Below are positions 28,101 to 36,744 of a stretch of DNA of 64,000 nucleotides, piece after piece. The notes under the pieces are model-generated. The model was not told where the DNA came from and did not search any database. It saw nothing but the letters and a program-made list of their open reading frames with translations. Location of the stretch: positions 19,318-83,317 of the IMG/VR virus record IMGVR_UViG_3300042562_000747; one strand, 5' to 3'. A program made the position numbers and the translations under genes. Each line of letters opens with the position of its first letter. The stretch's first letter is position 1. This DNA is from a virus.

Positions 28101-30339
28101 AGTTAGAAAAATTAGAATAATCTATATTAATTCTATCTGTTTCTACAAAATTTTGTGAAAGTAATTTATCTACAATTTGTTGAGATGATTCACTACCACT
28201 TAATATTAAATCATCGTATGATTCGTATATTGTAGATTGACCCTTTACATAATCAACTTCTATATTAAAGTTTGGTGCTCTTAATGGTAATGCATTTGTT
28301 TCCGGTTTACTACTTACTACTACTCTTTGGATAATAGGCAAAGACATTAAACGAGATACCCATAATGTATCATTCTTGTTTATATTAGCAGGTAATGCTT
28401 CATATAATTTTAATACAATACTTTTACTTATTTCACCATCTGGAATACTATTACCTACACTATCTTTTTTGAATTTGGTAAATGTACTGTAATCTATATC
28501 CCAATTAGAAACTAATATTTCTTTGTCATCAATATCAAATGAAGCTAAGTGAGATAAATATTTTTGTTCGTTTCCTAATGATAAGTTTAAATTAACGGCA
28601 ATTGCATCAAACAAACTAGTTTTTAAATCTTGGGTAGAAACATATATTTGTTCATCTTCAAAATTAATAGTAATTCTTTCTATTTCACCTTTAACATTTC
28701 CATTATACGGAATAATTAATAAATCTAATGGTGAATTAATTATTTTTCTATTTTTTAAATCTTTATAGTTTAAACTAATAAAATCTTTATTAGAAAACTT
28801 TCCTAACGCAGTATTAGCATCTTCTTTAGAATGATATACTAATACAGTAGTTGCTAAATTGGACTCAAATGTTACTTTAAAATTAACATCACCAAATGTA
28901 TATGAGGGTATGTATACATCGGTAGGATAATCAATTTTATCAATTATCGGTGTATCAAATATTTTAGATAAGGTAACAATAACATATTCCACATTTCCAT
29001 CGCCATATAAATTGGAACTTGGAACTAATGCTATTTTAAATGCACCCTCATTATTTAAAAAATCTTTCTTTAAATCTAAATCTATTTTTGTACGAAGTAA
29101 ACCTGTCGCACTTACTGCTACATTATATTGTTTATACGGTGTAGTTACTTTAACAAAATCTGTATTTTTTAAATCAAAATCAATTGTAATTAATTTAGAA
29201 TCGGTTGTAGATGCATATATTGATTCTAAAATACTTTGTTGTATTGTATTAGTAGTTAATTTTAATACTGGATAATCTGCATTATCTGGTTCTACTTCTA
29301 CTAAGATTAAAATGTTTTTATTAAAAACCGATGCATCAATATTAAATACCGTATCATTTACAACATTGAAATCACCTAAATTTAAATCAGAATTTTCACT
29401 AAATTTGTCAGTATATTGCCATCTAATACTTTTAAATAAAAATTTATCAAATCCACTAAGTTCTATTTTAACAGGACCCGCTACCCCATTGGAATTTGCA
29501 AACCTTACTTCATTTTGTATTTTTGTATTAACTACTCCATTTGGTACATCGCTTGAGGTAACTTTAATATTTACTTCATTATTTAATATATCGTTTTTGT
29601 AATTTGAGATAAATTGAATAGCTTGTGTAATTGTATTTGTTACTACTTTTACCGCAACTTTATCTAAATCAAATTGTAAATCGGTGGTCAATGGTAATTC
29701 ATAATCCGTACTACCTTGATAAACATTATCACCATTAAATTGTTGTATTTTAATACCAGGAATATTTACACTTTCTGTTTTTTCTACTAAACGTGTATTA
29801 ATACCACCACTATTCCAGCCATCATAATACCCCATCCCCCCAAATCCTGAATTTCCACCCATCCCCCCAAACATAGAACTGCCGGCATTAAATCCAAAAT
29901 TACCACCATAATCAGTTACCCATTCACTTGTACGAATATATTTTGGAATTACGGTCTTTACTAGTGCAGAATAATTTTTTGATTTAAAATTATCATTTAC
30001 AATTGGTTTAATTAAAAGTGTATCGTTAATTGTATTTGAATCAATTAAAACAGTAGCACCTTCTTGATATACATTATTTTGTATATTGAATGTAATTTGA
30101 TTTTTAAATTCACTTATATTGGATAAGTTTAATTTTATATCACTTCCGGGGGTTGATTTAGGCACAGGCACCGGCATTCCAACATCACCACCAAATCCAC
30201 CACCACCACCAAATCCACCACCACCGAACGCACCTCCACCTGAAAGGCTACCATCATTCAATAACTCTCCCATTGGATTATATAAATAATCCCAGTTATC
30301 CACCGGCTTCATATATTGTCTATTGTGTCGTATTGCCAT
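25153..30339 (-). CDS. Very large baseplate/tail protein with embedded LamG domain
   Basis: A 1728-residue virion protein. After a short start comes a glycine-rich stretch (residues 34-51, repeats of GGGFGG) that may be a flexible linker. The central region has the tail-protein pattern RIANNLPYLLKHKGSKRGI and SYGIP (about 1010-1035) seen in phage baseplate proteins. A LamG domain follows (about 1056-1240; IEFRVKPTYSS, FNGEMDEVRIWK). By size, position beside gp6 and gp25 genes and content it may be the counterpart of the T4 gp7 wedge protein, but sequence identity to gp7 cannot be claimed. The LamG may bind host surface glycans. Confidence 0.7.
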   Translation of the reverse strand: MAIRHNRQYMKPVDNWDYLYNPMGELLNDGSLSGGGAFGGGGFGGGGGFGGDVGMPVPVPKSTPGSDIKLNLSNISEFKNQITFNIQNNVYQEGATVLIDSNTINDTLLIKPIVNDNFKSKNYSALVKTVIPKYIRTSEWVTDYGGNFGFNAGSSMFGGMGGNSGFGGMGYYDGWNSGGINTRLVEKTESVNIPGIKIQQFNGDNVYQGSTDYELPLTTDLQFDLDKVAVKVVTNTITQAIQFISNYKNDILNNEVNIKVTSSDVPNGVVNTKIQNEVRFANSNGVAGPVKIELSGFDKFLFKSIRWQYTDKFSENSDLNLGDFNVVNDTVFNIDASVFNKNILILVEVEPDNADYPVLKLTTNTIQQSILESIYASTTDSKLITIDFDLKNTDFVKVTTPYKQYNVAVSATGLLRTKIDLDLKKDFLNNEGAFKIALVPSSNLYGDGNVEYVIVTLSKIFDTPIIDKIDYPTDVYIPSYTFGDVNFKVTFESNLATTVLVYHSKEDANTALGKFSNKDFISLNYKDLKNRKIINSPLDLLIIPYNGNVKGEIERITINFEDEQIYVSTQDLKTSLFDAIAVNLNLSLGNEQKYLSHLASFDIDDKEILVSNWDIDYSTFTKFKKDSVGNSIPDGEISKSIVLKLYEALPANINKNDTLWVSRLMSLPIIQRVVVSSKPETNALPLRAPNFNIEVDYVKGQSTIYESYDDLILSGSESSQQIVDKLLSQNFVETDRINIDYSNFSNFIKYSSAVERLANFKYKKELAEYYEDRIGYLTDVLYNEQTQSINVIQDVTKYSEKLSTLVSGFDGWENNLVSSSLVFTADSASYQSFPGGRFNLESGETAFSNDGTTYITNPNTTLTNWYLGTMDSASVYDNMNLNALKNNIPQFISEDENNSDYLLFLDMVGNHFDILWSYIKGMTDQRMITETNSYGINDELLYNYLESFSWNAKNLNSNKNLWGYLFGYNGDGVGIVDGKSVLNDADGYTITPEQYTKTIWRRIANNLPYLLKHKGSKRGIKALMSSYGIPQSMLTILEFGGPVADDAAPSTFTYETLSSTLVFNTGSYLTSSWSGAPQAIEFRVKPTYSSSVDLVSGSGFKLFISGGANTTNQIGSLQLKVNGTTILSSSAYSFFDGNFHSILVNNQNGAYTAYYGNAEKDRIVKQGSVTGSGTLAWNSGSQIVFGNFNGEMDEVRIWKTALSSSIFDIHVLGSEVIVGNTMKSSTEDLLLRLDFENPHSLYPSGSEISKIKNVAPIATYMNDVSASGFDTASQYNSSSSQHWNYKYIDKDVTITLPNTGANRLSNDKIRFESQYTLAGEKITGSVGVDLSPVKRATKKAFDTAKMDSNRVGIFFSPNKDLDLDIAKSLGGGSLDDYIGDPSDDYKNTYKKLDTLREYYFERVSNRNIYDFIKLIKFFDKSFFVNLKEMLPARAKVTEGLLIAPHFLERSKVKRNKPTAINEQHEGTITDTTITEVSSTFDVLNTDLSLSGSLENISGINLGYDVFLTASNVYNFKGEYDTYDANIDNIILDIATGQYITYEAEIDYRRNEATITTELDLINAGQIIGMDDNYINYGYNTYFNNGYGKYHYEENGTFKSKGVRAFIVTKQNTILTQLNQNGVSGSEANVVTSSYSQELIVQDFNTSVGLTIGGNIIAIQTASGYLPSHYIYKGEKHTGTQNLFYRGSKQTINTTIDGKEAVESFVTNPTTLRVTAQGRSNNEPILEVD

Positions 30340-30343
30340 TATC

Positions 30344-30352
30344 TATAAATAT
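30344..30352 (-). promoter_or_regulatory. ATATTTATA box (candidate late promoter), large baseplate gene
   Basis: Coding-strand ATATTTATA, 4 nt before the ATG at 30339. If this is a promoter the message is leaderless or nearly so. Confidence 0.38.
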
Positions 30353-30379
30353 CCTATTATTACTTTTATATTATTAATA

Positions 30380-31627
30380 TTACTTTGGTCTTATTTTACC
30401 AAAAATCCCACGGTTTAGTGTAGTTGATGCATCAGCAAACGTACCACGCCCAAATAACCCACCAATACGTCTAGTTCTATTATTACCAGACTTAACCGGT
30501 TTCACCGTATCAGGGACAGGTTTTTCCACCGGTTGTATATCCGGTTCAACTCCTGCTTTTATAGAACCATCATCTTTTATCGGTGTATTTGGTGTAATTG
30601 TAATTGTTTTATCTAATCCTTTTAATTTATCGTTTTGTGTTAGATTAGAAGTAGCGGTAACCGTAGTTGTTATTAATGATTGCAATAATTGATTATCTAC
30701 TTTGGTGTTTATTACATCTTTTATATCTTGTGGATAATCTACGAATGTAATATTTTTCATATTGTAATCAATAGAATCACTTAATCTATTTGTTAATAAT
30801 TGTCCTACTTGTTGTACATTATAAAACTCATCTAAATCAATTGGTTGCGATGACAATTGTCCATAATTAGAATTACCCAAAATATATTCTTTACCTTCAA
30901 ATTGGTTATATAAACTTTTTTTAAAATCTGTAAATATTTTTTCTTTAAATGCTTTATATTGTGAATCGTTTCCAAACTTAAAATCACGCTTAACTACATT
31001 TAACCAATTTTTACCATATTCTTTTATTAAATAGTTATCTATTAAATCACTTATTTGTAATTGTATTGAATCTATTTGTTTTTGTATTAAATCTAAATTT
31101 TCTCTTAATTCCAATGCATTGTCAATAAATGAATTGTATCTAGCTGTTATTTTATTATTTTGAACAACATCCGTAGTTATTAATGGTTGAATACGAATCT
31201 CCGTTCTACTTGGTGAAATTTCATGTATCCAAACTCTTTGTTTTTTATCATCCAATCCAATATAGTTTTTAACAAAATTAAATACTACATTAAATTCACC
31301 ATTACCATATCCCGCATCATTCACCAATTTTTCAACATCAATATCAAATACTTTTTCTTGAGTTAATGGGTCTATATCACTCTTAAGATATTTTGTTAAA
31401 TTATCTTTATGAATATATCTAACCGTCACACCATTTGTTTGTTGTAATAAGTTATTAGCTAAATCATATAATCTAAATTCAATAACATCATTTTTTGACA
31501 TTCCAAAATCAGTTACATTTTTAGCTATTGTTTTAAATACATTCAAATCTTTAGAACTAACTAATTGCGCAGTTGAATCTAAATTAAGATTAATGTTTTC
31601 AATATTTTTAAAATCTTTTATTGACAT
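30380..31627 (-). CDS. Baseplate-region structural protein (415 aa)
   Basis: A 415-residue protein with a beta-rich N-terminal domain (VIEFRLYDLANNLL, NGEFNVVFNFVKNYIG, RVWIHEISPSRTEIRI), a helical central part with coiled-coil character (about 180-240), and a proline/lysine/glycine-rich tail. I recall the ISPSRTEIRI pattern from structural proteins of other uncultured phages but cannot name the family. Gap to the coiled-coil gene upstream is 3 nt, so they are probably made together. Confidence 0.6.
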   Translation of the reverse strand: MSIKDFKNIENINLNLDSTAQLVSSKDLNVFKTIAKNVTDFGMSKNDVIEFRLYDLANNLLQQTNGVTVRYIHKDNLTKYLKSDIDPLTQEKVFDIDVEKLVNDAGYGNGEFNVVFNFVKNYIGLDDKKQRVWIHEISPSRTEIRIQPLITTDVVQNNKITARYNSFIDNALELRENLDLIQKQIDSIQLQISDLIDNYLIKEYGKNWLNVVKRDFKFGNDSQYKAFKEKIFTDFKKSLYNQFEGKEYILGNSNYGQLSSQPIDLDEFYNVQQVGQLLTNRLSDSIDYNMKNITFVDYPQDIKDVINTKVDNQLLQSLITTTVTATSNLTQNDKLKGLDKTITITPNTPIKDDGSIKAGVEPDIQPVEKPVPDTVKPVKSGNNRTRRIGGLFGRGTFADASTTLNRGIFGKIRPK

Positions 31628-31630
31628 ATA

Positions 31631-32695
31631 TTAATATTTATGTGTTCTAAATGTGAATTTTTTATCTTCACTTTTACCATTAGCATCCACATCTTTAACT
31701 GTAATTTTTAAAGTCCAATCAGTTCTAGATGGTCCTTTGGAACTCCACCAGTGTTCTCTGTAAGTACCTCCATTCCCTGTAGTCCAAGCTGAATTAGGGT
31801 TTTCTGTTGAAAATCGTTTTGTTTCGTTTGCTTTTAATGTAATTGGCAATGTAAATCCAAAATCAAATGGAAGTTGTTTATAACCGGCGGCGCATTCTAC
31901 CATTACAGTTACATCCTTTGGTCCAACTACTATATCAAAATAAGCACTCCAAGCAGTTTTTAAATTACCACCGGCGGGTATAAATTTATTAGCAACTCCA
32001 TTAGGTCCACCATTAAAATCATTTATAAAATCAAATCCATCTAATTTTCGTTTTGTAGGGTCACCACCATCGAATACAATAGTAGATAATTCACCAGTTG
32101 CAATACCACCTGCTGCTACCGCCTGTGCTTTTGCACTTAGTTGTTGTGCTGCTACTTGTAAACTTGCATTTGCTTGCGCTAATAAATTATTTAATGTATC
32201 TATTTGTTTAATTAATGCTGTTTTTTGTGCAACTAATCCCGTATTCTCTGCTTCTAATGAAGTTCTTTCTGTTGCTTCATTTATTGCCTTAGTTAATGAT
32301 GTTGTTAAATTAGATTTTAAATCTAATGTAGTTTGTTGTATTGAACCTAATTTATTATTTAATCCTGCGTTTTGTACTCTTAAATTATCATTATCAAGAT
32401 ATAAAGAACTACTATCTGCCATTAGCGCCTGAACCCTTGCTTTTAAAGAATCAACATCTGCAGTTAACATATTTACTTGAATTTGTAAATCTGCACTATG
32501 TGATAATTCAGTATCATATATTGGTTTAGGAACTAAATCTAATCTTATTTCAGGCAATGGTTTTATAAGTTCCGTTACTTGTAAATTAACTGATTTAGAC
32601 AATTCATTACTATTGTATTGGTCTAAATATAATTTAGTAGTAATCGTTTCTTCCGTACTATTAGTTGTATCTATATATTTTTTAGTTAATGCCAT
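31631..32695 (-). CDS. Coiled-coil tail/baseplate protein
   Basis: A 354-residue protein. Residues about 65-195 form a long coiled coil with Ala/Leu/Gln/Ser heptads (for example SLKARVQALMADSSSL and LQVAAQQLSAKAQA). The C-terminal ~150 residues are a beta domain (IVVGPKDVTVMVECAAGY, ITLKANETKRF) reminiscent of an Ig-like fold. Its stop overlaps the DNRLRE-like gene start by one base. Likely a fibrous or whisker-like part of the tail; no enzyme motif. Confidence 0.6.
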   Translation of the reverse strand: MALTKKYIDTTNSTEETITTKLYLDQYNSNELSKSVNLQVTELIKPLPEIRLDLVPKPIYDTELSHSADLQIQVNMLTADVDSLKARVQALMADSSSLYLDNDNLRVQNAGLNNKLGSIQQTTLDLKSNLTTSLTKAINEATERTSLEAENTGLVAQKTALIKQIDTLNNLLAQANASLQVAAQQLSAKAQAVAAGGIATGELSTIVFDGGDPTKRKLDGFDFINDFNGGPNGVANKFIPAGGNLKTAWSAYFDIVVGPKDVTVMVECAAGYKQLPFDFGFTLPITLKANETKRFSTENPNSAWTTGNGGTYREHWWSSKGPSRTDWTLKITVKDVDANGKSEDKKFTFRTHKY

Positions 32696-33807
32696 TATTT
32701 GTAAATATCAAATGTACCGATTTCAAAAATTTCTTCATTATCACTAGTAATTGATTTTACTAATAATGTATAATTTCTACCAACTGGCCAATTCTGAAAA
32801 TTTAATTTTACTAAACTATTAAATTGACCTTTTATAACTTTACTTGCATCGGAATATCCTATAATAGTTTCTTTTGTTAAAGTATCAATTACACTATAAT
32901 ATGCCGTTGATGGTAAATAATATTTTACTTGATATACAAAGGCAGTATTAAATTGTTTTATTGGATATAATTCTCTTGCATCAATTTTAAGTGTTACCTT
33001 TTGTCCTTCTTGATATGATGTTTTTAAATTTGGTGAATAGCATCTATACGAAACATCATAACTACTGCTATTAATAAAATCAGTAATGTTTGTCAAACTT
33101 CCACTAACTACATCCGTTTCTAAATAAGTAATAACTAATTTAGGTTGATAAATTGTATTAGTTTCTTTTGAAAACATTTTAATACTACCATAATCAACTA
33201 AATCAGTTTCTTTATCAGTTGGAAACTTAAGTATAATACCATTATTTGTTATACTGCCACTATTCCATTTTTTAACAAATTCAGTAACATCTAAATTAAT
33301 ATCTTCTAAGGTGTACTGGAACGATTGTGAGGATACCGATGAGGTAAACCACGTACCACCAAGCCCACTCTGAGAACCGGTTGTAAAGGGGTTAAAACTA
33401 GCTCCTTGCCCCTCTACATATGTATTGTTCCAAATAGTAGAAGTGTCATCTCCATTTTTATAATACCAGGTTGCACCATTTGTAGTAATGTTATCAAAAC
33501 GAGTACCAGTACCATTTTCCCAACTTTGAGAAATTGGATATGCCTCTACATTAAATCTCGCGGCAATTTCGTCTGCTTTAGTTATTTTTAATTGCAATGA
33601 TGCAGTAAATGAACCACTTGGTATTGTACGATTTGCTATACTCTTAGATATTTCAGTAGTATCAAACTGAATTAATACTCTACTCGTATCAGGTGTGCCA
33701 CCATAATACACTTTAGAAATTTCTAACATTTCATCTATACCAGTATTTTGGTAAGGTTGTTGTAAGTATATAGTTGCATCTTGTGATGCGGTATAAAATA
33801 ATATCAT
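32695..33807 (-). CDS. Baseplate-associated protein with DNRLRE-like domain
   Basis: A 370-residue protein. The first ~230 residues follow the DNRLRE/CBM-like layout: ATIYLQQPYQNTG near the start, SRVLIQFDTTEI, a pair of strands ending SWENGTGTRF, GATWYY, then INLDVTEFVKKWNSG and NGIILKFP. That jelly roll usually binds carbohydrate in secreted bacterial proteins. The C-terminal part is beta-rich and unassigned. It is coupled to the gp6-like gene (one-base overlap). Inference: an exposed baseplate component that touches cell-surface glycans. Confidence 0.6.
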   Translation of the reverse strand: MILFYTASQDATIYLQQPYQNTGIDEMLEISKVYYGGTPDTSRVLIQFDTTEISKSIANRTIPSGSFTASLQLKITKADEIAARFNVEAYPISQSWENGTGTRFDNITTNGATWYYKNGDDTSTIWNNTYVEGQGASFNPFTTGSQSGLGGTWFTSSVSSQSFQYTLEDINLDVTEFVKKWNSGSITNNGIILKFPTDKETDLVDYGSIKMFSKETNTIYQPKLVITYLETDVVSGSLTNITDFINSSSYDVSYRCYSPNLKTSYQEGQKVTLKIDARELYPIKQFNTAFVYQVKYYLPSTAYYSVIDTLTKETIIGYSDASKVIKGQFNSLVKLNFQNWPVGRNYTLLVKSITSDNEEIFEIGTFDIYK

Positions 33808-35822
33808 TATAATGCTCTCCCTTTAATATCTTTCCCTGGATATTTTAATTCAAATATAGAAGGGTCTAATGATGGATAAACAATTTTGTTTTTAGTTGCT
33901 TCTACTATATTATAAGAATATTGTGAATATATAGTTCCACTCGCATCTACTAAATTTACAACCTCAACTTTAGGAACAGATGAAACACCCGATACATTTG
34001 CTATTTCTAATTCTAATTCACTTATATTAATTGGTTGTGAAATTTTCCATTTTGTAATATCAAAATAATTAGCAATTGCTTGTGTACATTTTAATACCAC
34101 TTCTCTTTTATTATAATTTGAAAATACAGTTATATCAAAGTTAACCCCAATATTAACTACATACCCATCTATAATATTTATAGCATCTGTCATTAATCTA
34201 AATTCTTCTAAATATATTTTTAAGTTTTGTTTAATAGTAGAATTTAATACACTTAATTTACCATATGTATTATATCCCAATAAATACAAATTAATTGCAA
34301 ATGGATTGCTTTCTACTGCAAATGTTTGTTTTGTTTTTAAAAATACATCCAATGCATCTATAATCTCAGTATCAGATGATTTTTGTAAATTTTTAACTAA
34401 TCCAATAAAATCTTTTTTAACTGATGGATTTCTTAGTAATTGTTGCGCTGCTCCCGTATCTATATTTCCATCTTGTTCAACATATGCTTTTGCAATACTA
34501 CCAAAAATTGGGTCCATTGCTAATGCTCTAACTTCATAATCCTTTTTAGTTACTGCTCTATTTTGTGCTCCAAAATTTGCAATTGCATTTTCTCTTATTT
34601 CTTCTAATGTTTCATTTCCTCTACCACCACTTGCGGGTTCTAAATTTTCAACACCCAATGAATTTTTACTTTGTTGATATGTTGGTAAATCTATATCAGC
34701 TATAGCAATTATATCTTCATTAAATGGTGTATAATTTATTTGTGTCAAATCGCCACTTGGTACATTTGCTACTAAACCACCACCCGCTAAATAAGTAACT
34801 GTCAATATTGTATTTGCCGGTGCTATACCATATGTGTTTGTTTTTAAAAAATTAGATGGGTCAAATGATTCACCCATTCTATTAATTGAATTCTTTAATC
34901 CTAATCCTACGTTTTTAGTATTTGGTATTAATAATTCATCTGGTGTAGATGCGTTTCCACTACCAAATCTTAATTCAACATTTTGTTCATCCAGTAATCT
35001 AGTGACAAACCTTCTAGCTGTTTTTTGTAACTTTAAAAGATACTTAGGTGATTCCGGTCCATGAGAAAGTTTTGGTTCTGCATATTCTGAATTTGGTGAT
35101 TTTATATAAACCAATTCTTGTGCTAAATAAGGAACTTCATAATAGATATTTTCATTTTCATCAATTACTTTTTCTATTTTAATAAAATTTGTACTATTAA
35201 TTTTAACCGTTGGGTTTGGTTTAAATTCACCCAAATCAAATTTTTGTGTATATCTAGTTGCACTTACTGCCGTTACTGTTTTTGTTACCAAATATAACAA
35301 TACATTACCAGTTGTACTTTCCGTTTGAAATATTGTAATTTCTCTATTATGTGCGTCGGCAAAGTCAACCATATCCGTTGTTATAAATTGTAAAGTTGGA
35401 GATGATTTAGAATTAACAACCATACCTTCATTTATTTTTAAATAGTATCTTTCATCTGGTTCACCATTTATTGCAGGTAAGGTTTGGTATAATGTTAATG
35501 TAGTAGCAGCCGGTGAGGAAATTTTTGGTTTATATCCTAAATTTTGCGCCAATTGATAAATATTATTTTTATTACCAGCTAAATTAATAAAAGATTCTTT
35601 TAATTGTGCATCGGTATAATAAGAAAGTACATCACCTACATATGAAGCTTGTTCAATAAACATCATACCAGGTGATGCTTCACTAAAATCATTGTATGTA
35701 CTACTAAAATATGTTTTAGTAAATTCTATTAATGCTTGTCTTAAAGAACTAAAATCTCTATTGGTATATTTTATATCCTTTTTATTAGTTGACCAGCTTT
35801 TATCTATTGGATTAAGAGCCAT
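33807..35822 (-). CDS. Baseplate wedge protein, T4 gp6-like (baseplate J family)
   Basis: A 671-residue protein with the gp6/baseplate-J start DFSEASPGMMFIEQASYVGD and YYTDAQLKES, followed by LAQNLGYKP, and a central RENAIANFGAQNRAVTKKDYE that is typical of the J-like core. Length matches T4 gp6 (660 aa). In T4 it forms the dodecameric ring that holds the wedges together. It lies directly beside the gp25-like gene, as in many contractile-tail phages. Confidence 0.88.
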   Translation of the reverse strand: MALNPIDKSWSTNKKDIKYTNRDFSSLRQALIEFTKTYFSSTYNDFSEASPGMMFIEQASYVGDVLSYYTDAQLKESFINLAGNKNNIYQLAQNLGYKPKISSPAATTLTLYQTLPAINGEPDERYYLKINEGMVVNSKSSPTLQFITTDMVDFADAHNREITIFQTESTTGNVLLYLVTKTVTAVSATRYTQKFDLGEFKPNPTVKINSTNFIKIEKVIDENENIYYEVPYLAQELVYIKSPNSEYAEPKLSHGPESPKYLLKLQKTARRFVTRLLDEQNVELRFGSGNASTPDELLIPNTKNVGLGLKNSINRMGESFDPSNFLKTNTYGIAPANTILTVTYLAGGGLVANVPSGDLTQINYTPFNEDIIAIADIDLPTYQQSKNSLGVENLEPASGGRGNETLEEIRENAIANFGAQNRAVTKKDYEVRALAMDPIFGSIAKAYVEQDGNIDTGAAQQLLRNPSVKKDFIGLVKNLQKSSDTEIIDALDVFLKTKQTFAVESNPFAINLYLLGYNTYGKLSVLNSTIKQNLKIYLEEFRLMTDAINIIDGYVVNIGVNFDITVFSNYNKREVVLKCTQAIANYFDITKWKISQPINISELELEIANVSGVSSVPKVEVVNLVDASGTIYSQYSYNIVEATKNKIVYPSLDPSIFELKYPGKDIKGRAL

Positions 35823-35823
35823 A

Positions 35824-36246
35824 TTATATTACTATGTTTAATTGTTCTAATGTTGTTGAATTTGAATATTTCAAACTATATTTCAATTCTAAATCTATTC
35901 TATTCATATCTTTTAATGAATCAGATATATCATATACAATACTTTCAATATTAACATATGGCATCCATCTATTAATTGCTTCAGTAATTCTTGTTTCTAA
36001 TATAGTATCTAAATCAGATGTAATTGGTTCAAATAAAACTTTTCTTAAATCAGCCCCAAAATCAGGCTCCATTAATCTTTCACCTTTGTTAGTTAGTATT
36101 AAAGATTTAATATTAGTTTTAATTTGTTCTTTAGTTGTATAAGACACATTAAAATAACCATTATCACCTTTGGTGAGTGGTAATGTAATACCTACACTTT
36201 TATCTTGTTCATCAATTACAAATTTCTTTTCTAATACTATTGCCAC
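35824..36246 (-). CDS. Baseplate wedge protein, gp25-like
   Basis: A 140-residue GPW/gp25 family protein: IKTNIKSLILTNKGERLMEP then FGADLRKVLFEP is the family core (about 41-75). It joins gp6-type proteins in the wedge and helps start sheath assembly. The start codon is GTG at 36246-36244; an in-frame TAA lies immediately upstream so no ATG alternative exists, and AAGGGG sits about 8 nt before it, one of few Shine-Dalgarno-like sites in the window. Confidence 0.9.
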   Translation of the reverse strand: MAIVLEKKFVIDEQDKSVGITLPLTKGDNGYFNVSYTTKEQIKTNIKSLILTNKGERLMEPDFGADLRKVLFEPITSDLDTILETRITEAINRWMPYVNIESIVYDISDSLKDMNRIDLELKYSLKYSNSTTLEQLNIVI

Positions 36247-36258
36247 TTAGGTTACCCC

Positions 36259-36714
36259 TTATTTGAATTTTTTTACTAATTGTGAATAATCTCTTGTCAT
36301 TGCTTTCATAACCGCATTAGCCGCTTCTGGATTCCTTCTTGCTGCCATTGCCATCTTATGTTCTAATGGAATTCCACCTTCTTCTTGTCCTTGCATATAA
36401 GAACTATACTCCGATTGAATTCCACCAACAGGTGCTTCGGGTTGTGCGTATTCTTTAAAATTATCTCCATATCCTAAATCAGCCGGTGATATCATAGGTC
36501 TTGCGGCCTGTGGTCTTTGCCCGTATTGGATTGTGCCGTAGCTACCATCATCTTTTGATTTAAATTCGTAACTTTCGTTCACTTGTTTCTTTGGTGTTTC
36601 AATTTGTTCGTTTAACACTTCGTGAACAGCATTTCGTATTTCTTCTTTAAGAGTTTTTTTAATATCCTCTCTTAAAACTTTTACTATTGCTTTGATTAAT
36701 TGTGTTTGGTCCAT
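36259..36714 (-). CDS. Hypothetical protein between hub and wedge genes (151 aa)
   Basis: Not recognised. The N-terminal 35 residues form a charged helix (KAIVKVLREDIKKTLKEE), the middle is Gln/Pro/Gly-rich and probably unstructured, and the last 35 residues (MAMAARRNPEAANAVMKAM) form another helix. Location among baseplate genes suggests a linker, chaperone or small virion protein. Confidence 0.6.
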   Translation of the reverse strand: MDQTQLIKAIVKVLREDIKKTLKEEIRNAVHEVLNEQIETPKKQVNESYEFKSKDDGSYGTIQYGQRPQAARPMISPADLGYGDNFKEYAQPEAPVGGIQSEYSSYMQGQEEGGIPLEHKMAMAARRNPEAANAVMKAMTRDYSQLVKKFK

Positions 36715-36744
36715 AAAATTGTTTTTTCTATATATAATTATTTG

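Noticed and set aside
29012-29602. Two plus-strand open frames of 87 and 96 codons
   Set aside because: They lie fully inside the 1728-residue minus-strand gene, have no recognisable domain or start context, and fit the pattern of antisense shadows.
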